Part shown: positions 1-6,060 of the stretch, in pieces | Position numbering within the stretch: position 1 is the first letter of the stretch | How the letters are laid out: each line of letters starts with the position of its first letter | Source of the DNA: JALYNX01 sp964608055 | GTDB taxonomy: Bacteria > Actinomycetota > Acidimicrobiia > Spongiisociales > ZC4RG35 | DNA length: 11,400 nucleotides | Direction of reading: 5' to 3' | NCBI GenBank assembly: GCA_964608055.1 | Contig: CAZSMJ010000062.1 | Span: 1 to 11,400, forward strand | Made by a program: the position numbers and the translations under genes | The notes under the pieces: generated by a model | Databases searched by the model: none | What the model saw: the letters and a program-made list of their open reading frames with translations, nothing else | What the model was told of the DNA's origin: nothing

Positions 1-89
1 TCGAGCTCGGTCTCGACCGCCGGCCCTGGGATTTCGACACCGGGCAGCGTGACTTCAAGAATGGTTATGCATATGGGATGCGCTGGTAG
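1..89 (+). CDS. 3' end of an unidentified upstream gene (partial)
   Basis: Reading from base 3, an open frame runs to a TAG at 87-89. It gives 28 residues ending in W-D-F-D-T-G-Q-R-D-F-K-N-G-Y-A-Y-G-M-R-W. The other two + frames are less protein-like: one stops at about base 51, the other runs through the start of the next gene. The stop codon overlaps the Shine-Dalgarno sequence of the cytochrome b gene, so the two genes are probably in one operon. No motif in this tail identifies the product. It could be a first subunit of the respiratory operon or an unrelated upstream gene. Confidence 0.5.
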   Translation, partial: ELGLDRRPWDFDTGQRDFKNGYAYGMRW

Positions 90-95
90 GAGAGG
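88..95 (+). promoter_or_regulatory. Ribosome binding site fixing a TTG start for cytochrome b
   Basis: AGGAGAGG is a near-ideal Shine-Dalgarno sequence. Its GGAG core ends 5 nt before TTG at 98. The first in-frame ATG lies 52 codons further in and has no such site. The site overlaps the stop codon of the preceding frame, which favours coupled translation. Confidence 0.75.
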
Positions 96-97
96 TC

Positions 98-874
98 TTG
101 GCTAACGGCAACGGCAAAGTCGGTCTCAAAGACCGGGTGAAAGAGGCAAACGAGAAGCTGTGGGGCTCCCAGCTGGCCGAATCGATCCTCCGCCCCGGTT
201 CGCCTTTCAAGAAGGGTTACTCGGACAGCCCGAGGAACCGCTCCTATGTCGTGATGAACAACGTGCTCTATCACCTGCACCCGGTAAAGGTGAAACGGCA
301 CGGGGTGCGGCTCTCCTACACCCTGTGTTTGGGCGGTCTCAGCTTCTTCCTCTTCATCCTGCTCACCATCACCGGCATCTTCTTGATGTTCTATTACACG
401 CCCTCGGCAGAGACCGCCTACGCCGACATCGAGGCTCTGTCCACCAACGTGGCTTTTGGCTCGATGGTCAGGAACTTGCATCGTTGGGGCGCTCACCTGA
501 TGGTCCTCTCCGTCTTCCTCCACATGAGTCGGGTCTTCTATCACGGCGCCTACAAACCGCCCCGTGAGTTCAACTGGGTGGTCGGGGTGGTGCTGCTGTT
601 CCTGACCTTGCTCCTCTCCTTCTCCGGCTACTTGTTGCCCTGGGATCAGCTGGCGCTGTGGGCCGTCACCGTCGGGACCAACATGGCCGGGTTCGTGCCG
701 GTCATGGGGGCACAGGTCAAGTTCGCGCTGCTTGCCGGGGTGGAGGTCTCGGCGGCCACCTTGCTCCGGTTCTACGTGTTGCACGTACTGGCATTTCCGT
801 TCATCCTCGTGATCTTTCTCTCCGTCCATTTCTGGCGGGTACGCAAAGACGGCGGGATATCGGGACCCCTCTAA
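98..874 (+). CDS. qcrB: Cytochrome b6-type subunit of a menaquinol:cytochrome c reductase (heme-bearing half of split cytochrome b)
   Basis: This 258-residue membrane protein is the heme-carrying half of cytochrome b in a bc/b6f-type complex, which oxidises quinol and moves electrons across the membrane between two b hemes. Four helices are visible. Helix B carries H128 and H142 (13 residues between) and helix D carries H229 and H244. The 14-residue spacing in helix D is typical of b6 proteins rather than mitochondrial cytochrome b. The S-G-Y-L-L-P-W-D-Q motif (about 176-184) matches the quinol-site region, and the protein ends in the b6-like I-S-G-P-L. C77 in C-L-G-G-L aligns with the cysteine that binds heme ci in cytochrome b6 and Bacillus QcrB. 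The N-terminus is about 40 residues longer than in b6. The start is TTG, chosen because AGGAGAGG lies just upstream. The symbol follows Bacillus; petB would be equally fair. The family call is near certain. Confidence 0.95.
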   Translation: MANGNGKVGLKDRVKEANEKLWGSQLAESILRPGSPFKKGYSDSPRNRSYVVMNNVLYHLHPVKVKRHGVRLSYTLCLGGLSFFLFILLTITGIFLMFYYTPSAETAYADIEALSTNVAFGSMVRNLHRWGAHLMVLSVFLHMSRVFYHGAYKPPREFNWVVGVVLLFLTLLLSFSGYLLPWDQLALWAVTVGTNMAGFVPVMGAQVKFALLAGVEVSAATLLRFYVLHVLAFPFILVIFLSVHFWRVRKDGGISGPL

Positions 875-886
875 GGAGTATCGGAA

Positions 887-2191
887 ATGGCTGAGATACC
901 AGAGAGCCTCCTCAGGCGGTCGGCAGAAGCCAAGGCAAAGGCCCTTGGCCTACCCGTGGAACAGGTGCTCGCCGAGATGAAGGGTGAGGCGCCCCCGCCC
1001 CAAGCTCCCGCCCCAGAACCAGAGCCGGAAGTCGTCGGCGAGGCTGTCGAAGAAGTCCCACCCGCCGGGCCCCCCGTCGAGGATCCCGTGATCGAGGTCG
1101 AGTCTGAGCCCCTGGTTACAGCTGAGGCGCCGCATGAGGCCCCGGTCGAGGGCGGTCCCCCTGATCCCAAGCCGGACGAGGAGGCAGTAGAGGCGTCCGA
1201 GGAGTCAGACGAGCCGGAAGCCGAGGTACCGGCCCCAGTGATCGAGGAGACTCCGGCAGCAGCAGTTGAGGCCGAGCCGGAAGCCGAGGAGTCTGCTGAG
1301 CCGGAAACCGAGCCGGAAACCGAGCCGGAAGCCGAGCCGGAAACCGAGCCGGAAGCCGAGGAGTCTGCCGGCCCGGAAGCCGAGGTACCGGCCCCAGTGA
1401 TCGAGGAGACTCCGGCAGCAGCAGTTGAGGCCGAGCCGGAAGCCGAGCCAGAAGCCGAGCCGGAAGCCGAGCCGGAAACCGAGCCACCAGCCCCGGCGAT
1501 CGAGGAGACTCCGGCGCCTGCAGTTGAGGCCGAAGAGGTCCCGGCCGCGGTCGCGACCATGGTCGAGGAGCCACCACCAGCAGTCGAGGGAAATGGGGCG
1601 GGAAACGGGAAGGTGGCTGCCACGGTCAGCGCCCGGCCAGTGCTGCCGCCGGCGGGAACACCGGAAGGTGTCCGCACCCAGCGCCTGCTCACCGTGGTCA
1701 AGGCCCGAGCGATTCAAACCGTCAAGACCGAGCCCACCGACAAGGTGAACACCTGGCCCCATCTCATGCTCATGGAGTTCGGGGCCTTGCTCGCAATCAC
1801 CGGTTTTCTGGTGATCCTGGCGGTGATCATCCATTCGCCGTTGTTGGAGCCGGCGAATTTCAACTCGACTCCGAACCCCTCCAAGGCACCGTGGTACTTC
1901 CTCGGGCTTCAGGAGTTGTTGTCCTACTTCGACCCCCAGATCGCGGGTGTGACGGTTCCGACGATCACGGGGCTGATCGGGTTCATGATGGTTCCCTATG
2001 TCGACAAGAACCCTTCCCACCGGCCGAGTGATCGCAAGTTCGCTATAGCCCTCTATTCGACCTTCCTCGCCGGGGCAGCCACCCTCACCATCATTGGCGT
2101 CTTGTTCAGAGGGCGGGGCTTCAACTTCTCCTATCCCTGGAAGGACGGGGTCTTCTTCGATGACCTCAAGGACTGGGTGCAGTTCGAATGA
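887..2191 (+). CDS. petD: Cytochrome b subunit IV-type protein (PetD-like) with long N-terminal Glu/Pro-rich arm
   Basis: The 434-residue product has three parts. Residues 4-31 look like a short amphipathic helix. Residues about 33-235 are an acidic Pro/Glu/Ala low-complexity arm built of E-P-E-A and E-P-E-T units. Residues about 285-434 form the C-terminal half of cytochrome b, with helices near 295-316, 355-372 and 385-407. This half completes the quinol-oxidation site next to the b6-type subunit. The usual P-E-W-Y signature reads A-P-W-Y at 334-337, within K-A-P-W-Y-F-L-G-L-Q-E-L, so the catalytic glutamate of the motif is absent. AAGGAG lies 8 nt upstream of the ATG, 12 bases after the previous stop. 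Standard subunit IV is about 160 residues, so the size excess comes entirely from the arm. In b6f complexes the N-terminus of this subunit is cytoplasmic/stromal, which would put the arm in the cytoplasm (inference). Confidence 0.93.
   Translation: MAEIPESLLRRSAEAKAKALGLPVEQVLAEMKGEAPPPQAPAPEPEPEVVGEAVEEVPPAGPPVEDPVIEVESEPLVTAEAPHEAPVEGGPPDPKPDEEAVEASEESDEPEAEVPAPVIEETPAAAVEAEPEAEESAEPETEPETEPEAEPETEPEAEESAGPEAEVPAPVIEETPAAAVEAEPEAEPEAEPEAEPETEPPAPAIEETPAPAVEAEEVPAAVATMVEEPPPAVEGNGAGNGKVAATVSARPVLPPAGTPEGVRTQRLLTVVKARAIQTVKTEPTDKVNTWPHLMLMEFGALLAITGFLVILAVIIHSPLLEPANFNSTPNPSKAPWYFLGLQELLSYFDPQIAGVTVPTITGLIGFMMVPYVDKNPSHRPSDRKFAIALYSTFLAGAATLTIIGVLFRGRGFNFSYPWKDGVFFDDLKDWVQFE
1214..1447 (+). 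repeat. Direct repeats encoding the Glu/Pro/Ala-rich arm
   Basis: A 75-bp block at 1214-1288 recurs without mismatch at 1373-1447, exactly 159 bases (53 codons) downstream, so the reading frame is preserved. Between the copies, and after the second, hexamer-type units GCCGAG and CCGGAA alternate. A third, diverged copy of the I-E-E-T-P-A-x-A-V-E-A segment lies at about 1499-1533. The perfect identity, including third codon positions, points to a recent in-frame duplication or ongoing repeat homogenisation. Confidence 0.9.
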
Positions 2192-3066
2192 GTGCGACCA
2201 ACCTCGCCCTGATCGGCGTCGCCGTGGTCGCGATATTTGGCGCTATTGGCGCCTTTGCCGTCGCCTTCCGCAGGTCGCAGGACGGGGCCCGCAAGCAGAC
2301 CGATCCGACCTCGGGTGTCTCCACTGAGACCAGGTCTGCTGACCGATCGATGGAGGGGGTGTCGGTGACGCCGGTCGCCGCCGAGGAGCCCGAGCCCGAG
2401 CCAGAGCCGGTGGCCTCGGACGCCGAAGAGGACGCACTCGAGCCCGCTGGGGTCCGCATCGTAGAGAGCCAGCGGGTCGTCGAGGTATCGGCCGAAGAGG
2501 GCGGAGTCAGCAGACGCCAGTTCTTCAACCGGGCGATCACTGCCACTTTCGGATCGTTCCTGGCGTTGCAGGGCGTCTATTACCTGGCGTTTTTCTGGCC
2601 CAAGTTGACCGGGGGCTTCGGCGCCGACATCGATGCCGGTCTGATCACCGACCTCGAGAACCAGGTTCACACCTCCGACGGCGCGATTCTTCCCCTTTTC
2701 ATCCCCGAGGCCAAGGCCTACCTGGTGCCCGCCCCGCCGTCGTTGTCCGATCAGTTCGCGGACAAGAGCGTCGAAGCCGGCGGGTTGATGGCCCTGTTTC
2801 AGCGCTGTGTCCATCTCGGCTGCCGGGTCCCGTGGTGTGGGCCTTCCCAAGGTTTCGAGTGCCCCTGCCACGGCTCCAAGTACAACGCAATCGGCGAGTA
2901 TTTCGGCGGGCCCGCCCCCCGCAACCTCGATCGGTTCGTAGTCGAATTGGTAGACGACCGATTCATCATCAAGACCGGCACTCCGATCCAGACTCCTCGT
3001 GCTCCCACTCTCTCGCTCGACTATCCCCAGGGGCCGAGTTGCATCTCCATCGTCGTTGAAGCATGA
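2188..3066 (+). CDS. qcrA: Rieske iron-sulfur protein of the bc complex
   Basis: This 292-residue protein is the [2Fe-2S] subunit that takes the first electron from quinol and passes it to cytochrome c. The cluster motifs are C207-V-H209-L-G-C212 and C225-P-C227-H228-G-S. By family rules C207, H209, C225 and H228 bind the cluster, and C212-C227 form the disulfide. G-P-A-P-R-N-L-D (241-248) is the usual proline loop after the second box. Residues 5-26 form one membrane helix, and 65-88 are an E-P-E-P-rich acidic linker. A Tat-like S-R-R-Q-F-F motif (108-113) precedes a second helix (about 117-137). Tat export of the folded head places the linker in the cytoplasm. C217 is an extra cysteine of unknown role. 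The ATG overlaps the previous stop as ATGA. Confidence 0.96.
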   Translation: MSATNLALIGVAVVAIFGAIGAFAVAFRRSQDGARKQTDPTSGVSTETRSADRSMEGVSVTPVAAEEPEPEPEPVASDAEEDALEPAGVRIVESQRVVEVSAEEGGVSRRQFFNRAITATFGSFLALQGVYYLAFFWPKLTGGFGADIDAGLITDLENQVHTSDGAILPLFIPEAKAYLVPAPPSLSDQFADKSVEAGGLMALFQRCVHLGCRVPWCGPSQGFECPCHGSKYNAIGEYFGGPAPRNLDRFVVELVDDRFIIKTGTPIQTPRAPTLSLDYPQGPSCISIVVEA

Positions 3067-4967
3067 CCGCAAACCTGATCACGGTGTTTGCCCTGGTGGT
3101 CGGGATCGTCTGGCTTGGTGTGCTCTTCGCTTCGGCGATCCGGAACCGGGGACGCGAGGAGGTCGCCCCCAACCTCAAACCGGGGATAACCGACCAGGAG
3201 ATGGAGACCAGGCGCCTGGAAAGCGGGCAGAAGGCGGCGATCGCCTTCTCGGCCTTCCTTGCCATCTCACTTCCCCTCTATTTTCTTGGCGAGACCGATC
3301 GTCAGGCCAATTTCGTCACGGAGTTCGAGGTTGCGGCGCAAGAACGCGGGGCTCACATCGTCGAGGAGTTTCGGTGTTTCGACTGTCACGGCCCCGAGGG
3401 GGTTGGAGGAACCAGCAGCTACGTGGAAAAGCGCTCCGGGGTGACCGTCGCCTGGGAGGTGCCCTCGCTCAACGACGTCCTCTTCCGCTATGACGAAGAC
3501 GAGGTCACCTTCTGGGTTACCTATGGTCGAGGCAATACTCCGATGCCGGCCTGGGGCCTGCCCGGTGGCGGCCCCTTGACCGAAGCCCAGGTGTCAGATG
3601 TTGTCAGTTATCTGACAACCATCCAGGTGCCCCAGAACGATGCCCTGGCCGAGTTGGAGCCGGGGATAGCGGTCCAACTCGCCCGGCTCGAGACTGCCGC
3701 GGCCACCGTGGCCACCGAGATCATCAACCAATCCCAGGTAGTCGCCGAAATAGAGGCCGCGCCGGATCGACTGGTGATCGTGGCTCCGATCGCCGAACAG
3801 GCCGCAGACATCCTCGATGACGCCGCCGAAGGTCTGGACACCGATGACGATGGTCTCTCCGATGTCGCTGAGGAGGAACTGTCTGCGATCTCCGCGGAGG
3901 CGGTCGAAACGCTGACGGTGGTGGAGCCGATCGTTCTCGATCCCGAGACCGCAGACGCCGAGCTCGCCGACGAAGCAATCGTTGCGCTGGAGGGGTCGCT
4001 CGAAGTCGCCCCCATCCTCCAAATCACCCTCGAGGCCATTCGGTTGGCGATCGAGGGAGGGACGGTCGACCCTCAGGTCGGCCTGAGCAGCGCGGCCATC
4101 ACCGAGTTGGGAGAGATTGCAACCCAAGCCTCCGGTCTCGGAGTGTCCGTGCCCCCAGCGATCCAGGACTTGACCGACGCCGAGCAGTTGGTCGCCGTCC
4201 TCGAGGAGGCCGCCGCCGCCGAGACGCCGGTAGAAGGGGCCGCGGATCTAGCCGCACAGGCCGGCGCCGCGGTGACCGGCGGATCTGACCCTGACGGGGA
4301 CGGGCTCTCGACGGCCGCCGAAGAGGACATCAGCAACCAGATGACAGAGGCCAGCGGTACCACCGTTCCCGGCGGGATCCGGGCGATCACCCTCGATCCG
4401 ACCAACCCTGCCTCGGTGGGCGGGGAACCGGACGACGAGACCGCGGCCGACATGGTTGGGAACCTGGTGTCGCTCCACACGTCTTTGGAGGTCACCTCCG
4501 AGAACATCGACAAGCTTCGAGAGCAGGAGGTCGGTGGTCTCGAGTTCCTCGAAGCCGCCCAGGACGCCGCGGCGTGGGAGATCGACTTCGAAGGTGTCGC
4601 TGCCGCGATGGAAGCTGATGTCGAGACGGCGGAGCGCGCTGTCGGGTTGTTCAACTCCAACTGCGCACGCTGTCACACCGCGGGTTTCAGCGCGGGCGTG
4701 CCCTTCACCCAGGAGGCCGGTTCTGGTGGTTTCGGACCCGCCCTCTGGGACGGGCGTCCCACAGTCCAGTTCGGCGAGGCGGCCGCCGACCCGGTTGACG
4801 ACTTGTTGGTGAGGTTCCTGACTCGGGGATCGGAAGCCCAGACCCCCTATGGGCTCAACGGCTTTGGCTCGGGCCGGATGCCGGCCTTTGGAGCGATTCT
4901 CAGCGAGCCGGACATCGAGCTGCTTGCTGCCTACCTTCGTGGTGGCAACATGGACGGGAAGGGTTGA
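3063..4967 (+). CDS. Membrane-anchored diheme cytochrome c subunit with a large Ca-binding-like insert
   Basis: This is the probable cytochrome c subunit of the complex, accepting electrons from the Rieske protein outside the membrane and passing them on to an oxidase. Helices lie at about 4-26 and 58-76. The first heme c site is C105-F-D-C108-H109, with M161 (M-P-A-W) as likely axial ligand. The second is C534-A-R-C537-H538, with M606 (M-P-A-F-G). The two heme domains are separated by about 330 acidic, Ala/Glu-rich residues (190-520) without cysteine. The insert contains two D-x-D-x-D-G-L-S motifs (D259-S266 and D409-S416), each followed by A-E-E, which resemble thrombospondin type 3 Ca-binding repeats. 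At 634 residues it is well over twice the length of ordinary actinobacterial QcrC. It overlaps the Rieske stop by ATGA. The diheme call is firm; the insert's function is unknown. Confidence 0.93.
   Translation: MTANLITVFALVVGIVWLGVLFASAIRNRGREEVAPNLKPGITDQEMETRRLESGQKAAIAFSAFLAISLPLYFLGETDRQANFVTEFEVAAQERGAHIVEEFRCFDCHGPEGVGGTSSYVEKRSGVTVAWEVPSLNDVLFRYDEDEVTFWVTYGRGNTPMPAWGLPGGGPLTEAQVSDVVSYLTTIQVPQNDALAELEPGIAVQLARLETAAATVATEIINQSQVVAEIEAAPDRLVIVAPIAEQAADILDDAAEGLDTDDDGLSDVAEEELSAISAEAVETLTVVEPIVLDPETADAELADEAIVALEGSLEVAPILQITLEAIRLAIEGGTVDPQVGLSSAAITELGEIATQASGLGVSVPPAIQDLTDAEQLVAVLEEAAAAETPVEGAADLAAQAGAAVTGGSDPDGDGLSTAAEEDISNQMTEASGTTVPGGIRAITLDPTNPASVGGEPDDETAADMVGNLVSLHTSLEVTSENIDKLREQEVGGLEFLEAAQDAAAWEIDFEGVAAAMEADVETAERAVGLFNSNCARCHTAGFSAGVPFTQEAGSGGFGPALWDGRPTVQFGEAAADPVDDLLVRFLTRGSEAQTPYGLNGFGSGRMPAFGAILSEPDIELLAAYLRGGNMDGKG
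3834..4331 (+). repeat. Two TSP3-like acidic repeats inside the cytochrome c insert
   Basis: The segments encoded at 3834-3881 (L-D-T-D-D-D-G-L-S-D-V-A-E-E) and about 4284-4331 (S-D-P-D-G-D-G-L-S-T-A-A-E-E) are related. Each is followed 25-35 residues later by L-D-P (residues 292-294 and 444-446). The Asp spacing fits calcium-binding loops of the thrombospondin type 3/dockerin kind. Calcium binding is inferred, not shown. Confidence 0.6.
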
Positions 4968-4969
4968 CG

Positions 4970-5359
4970 ATGTCTGTTGTCTTGGCAGAAGGCGATTTCT
5001 TCCGGGAGTTCTTCCGCTCCCTATTCTCCGCCAACCTGTTCGTAACCGGCGTCGTGCTCACCATCGGAGCGGTGCTTCTGTTCTACGGGTCGATCTTTCT
5101 GTTCAACTCGACCAACCTCGGCAAGAGACTCGGGTTTCTCGTCACCGGCGCCGCCTTGTTTGGGTGGCTGACTATCACCTCGATGCTCTTTGTGATCTAT
5201 GCCCCCCGGGGACCGAAGCCGGACAACATCGAAGGGCTCAATGCGGTCGAAATCCGGATCATCCCCGTCACCTATCTGCTGGTGTCCCTGGTGCTGTTCC
5301 TGGTGTTCCTGGTGGCCCTCCACCAATACGAGGAGCTGCAAGAGAAAACCTCGGGATAG
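4970..5359 (+). CDS. Small three-helix membrane protein, last gene of the bc operon, function unknown
   Basis: This 129-residue hydrophobic protein has predicted membrane helices at about 23-45, 53-77 and 97-117, an acidic C-terminal tail (E-E-L-Q-E-K) and no cysteine or heme motif. I do not recognise the family. It starts 2 bases after the cytochrome c stop and ends just before a hairpin. An accessory or assembly subunit of the complex is therefore plausible from context only. The ATG at 4970 is preferred because GGGAAGGG lies 6 nt upstream. A TTG at 4964 overlaps the previous stop and would add two residues. Confidence 0.8.
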   Translation: MSVVLAEGDFFREFFRSLFSANLFVTGVVLTIGAVLLFYGSIFLFNSTNLGKRLGFLVTGAALFGWLTITSMLFVIYAPRGPKPDNIEGLNAVEIRIIPVTYLLVSLVLFLVFLVALHQYEELQEKTSG

Positions 5360-5370
5360 CTGAGGACTCT

Positions 5371-5396
5371 CGGAAGTCGCCTACGGGCGATTTCCG
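5371..5396. terminator. Hairpin between the bc operon and convergent rex
   Basis: CGGAAGTCGCC (5371-5381) pairs with GGCGATTTCCG (5386-5396) over 11 pairs with one G-U wobble. The loop is TACG closed by C-G, a member of the very stable UNCG tetraloop class on the + strand. No T-run follows on either strand, as is common in high-GC genomes. The hairpin begins 11 bases after the last bc-operon gene and contains the rex stop codon (5381-5383), so it could end transcription from both sides. Confidence 0.55.
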
Positions 5397-5995
5397 TAGT
5401 AGCTGAGGACCTGTAGCTCCATGGAGAGATCCACCTGCCGCACCGTGACGTTGGCGGGGACGTTGACTCGCACCGGTGCGAAATTGAGGATCGAGTTGAC
5501 CCCGAGGGCAACCAGCCGATCGGTCACTTGTTGAGCCGCCACCGCGGGGACGGCGAGGATCGCCATGTCGAAACAACCGCCCCGACAATCGCTGTCCATG
5601 TCCTGAAGGTTTCGGACCTCGACCCGTCCCGCCTTCGAGCCGACCTTGCGGGTGTCGGTGTCGTAGACGGCCGCCACATCGAAGCCCCTCCGGCTCAACC
5701 CACCGTAAGCCGCGAGCGCTCGACCCAGGTTTCCGGCGCCGATTATGGCCACCTGGCGGCGGTCGGCGATCCCGAGCTCCTGGCGAATCCGATGTTTCAG
5801 GTCGGCTACTGAGTAGCCGACACCCCGGACCCCGTGAAAGTCGAGATGGGAGAGATCACGCCGGACATTGGCGGCATTGGCGCCGGCCGCTTCTGCAAGC
5901 TCCTCTGAGCTGACGGTCTCCCTGGATTCGAGGTCCTCGAGCAGGCGCAGGTACCGGGGAAGCCGGACCACGGTCGCCTTGGGAAGCTCACTCAT
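5381..5995 (-). CDS. rex: Redox-sensing transcriptional repressor Rex
   Basis: The 204-residue product is Rex, a dimeric repressor that leaves DNA when NADH rises relative to NAD+ and typically controls respiratory and fermentative genes. The N-terminal winged-helix domain (about 5-60) contains T-V-S-S-E-E-L-A-E-A-A-G and the family signature R-R-D-L-S with G-V-R-G-V-G-Y. The Rossmann domain has G-A-G-N-L-G (86-91), an acidic residue at the end of the next strand (D112) that fits NAD(H) preference, N-F-A-P (171-174), and the C-terminal swapped helix with V-D-L-S-M-E-L-Q. The length is normal. C137 and C141 form a C-R-G-G-C pair in the Rossmann domain that I do not know as a general Rex feature. 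No Shine-Dalgarno sequence precedes the ATG. Its position between the bc and nuo genes suggests it regulates them, but no clear Rex operator is visible here. Confidence 0.96.
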   Translation of the reverse strand: MSELPKATVVRLPRYLRLLEDLESRETVSSEELAEAAGANAANVRRDLSHLDFHGVRGVGYSVADLKHRIRQELGIADRRQVAIIGAGNLGRALAAYGGLSRRGFDVAAVYDTDTRKVGSKAGRVEVRNLQDMDSDCRGGCFDMAILAVPAVAAQQVTDRLVALGVNSILNFAPVRVNVPANVTVRQVDLSMELQVLSYYGNRP

Positions 5996-6004
5996 CGCGT
6001 GGCG

Positions 6005-6012
6005 ACGTTAGA
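6005..6012 (-). promoter_or_regulatory. Putative -10 element of rex (leaderless)
   Basis: Read on the - strand, TCTAACGT contains TAACGT, which fits the actinobacterial -10 pattern TANNNT. It ends 9 nt before the rex ATG. With a usual 6-8 nt spacing to the start site, the transcript would begin at or next to the ATG. No convincing -35 element is visible. Confidence 0.4.
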
Positions 6013-6060
6013 CCTTCTGTCTCGTTTCCCAGCTCGAAGGGTTCTTGCTCGCAGGCAAGC

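Noticed and set aside
65..829. 254-codon - strand frame opposite cytochrome b
   Set aside because: It is His/Gln/Glu-rich with no domain, and lies wholly opposite a certain gene. It is a typical high-GC antisense shadow.
1214..1540. Repeat block considered as a CRISPR array or mobile-element repeat
   Set aside because: The repeats are in-frame multiples of three with no unique spacers of uniform length, and they encode a continuous E-P-E-A-type protein segment.
871..1701. 276-codon - strand frame rich in Ser-Gly-Ser-Ala repeats
   Set aside because: It is the antisense reading of the GCCGAG/CCGGAA repeats that encode the acidic arm. The + frame continues into a conserved cytochrome b domain and has a ribosome site.
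1205..2020. Long - strand frame with LGFRLGFRLG repeats
   Set aside because: Another antisense product of the same repeats. There is no start signal and no recognisable domain.
4964..4969. TTG start for the small membrane protein overlapping the cytochrome c stop
   Set aside because: The ATG two codons later has better spacing from GGGAAGGG. The overlap start remains possible but adds only two residues.
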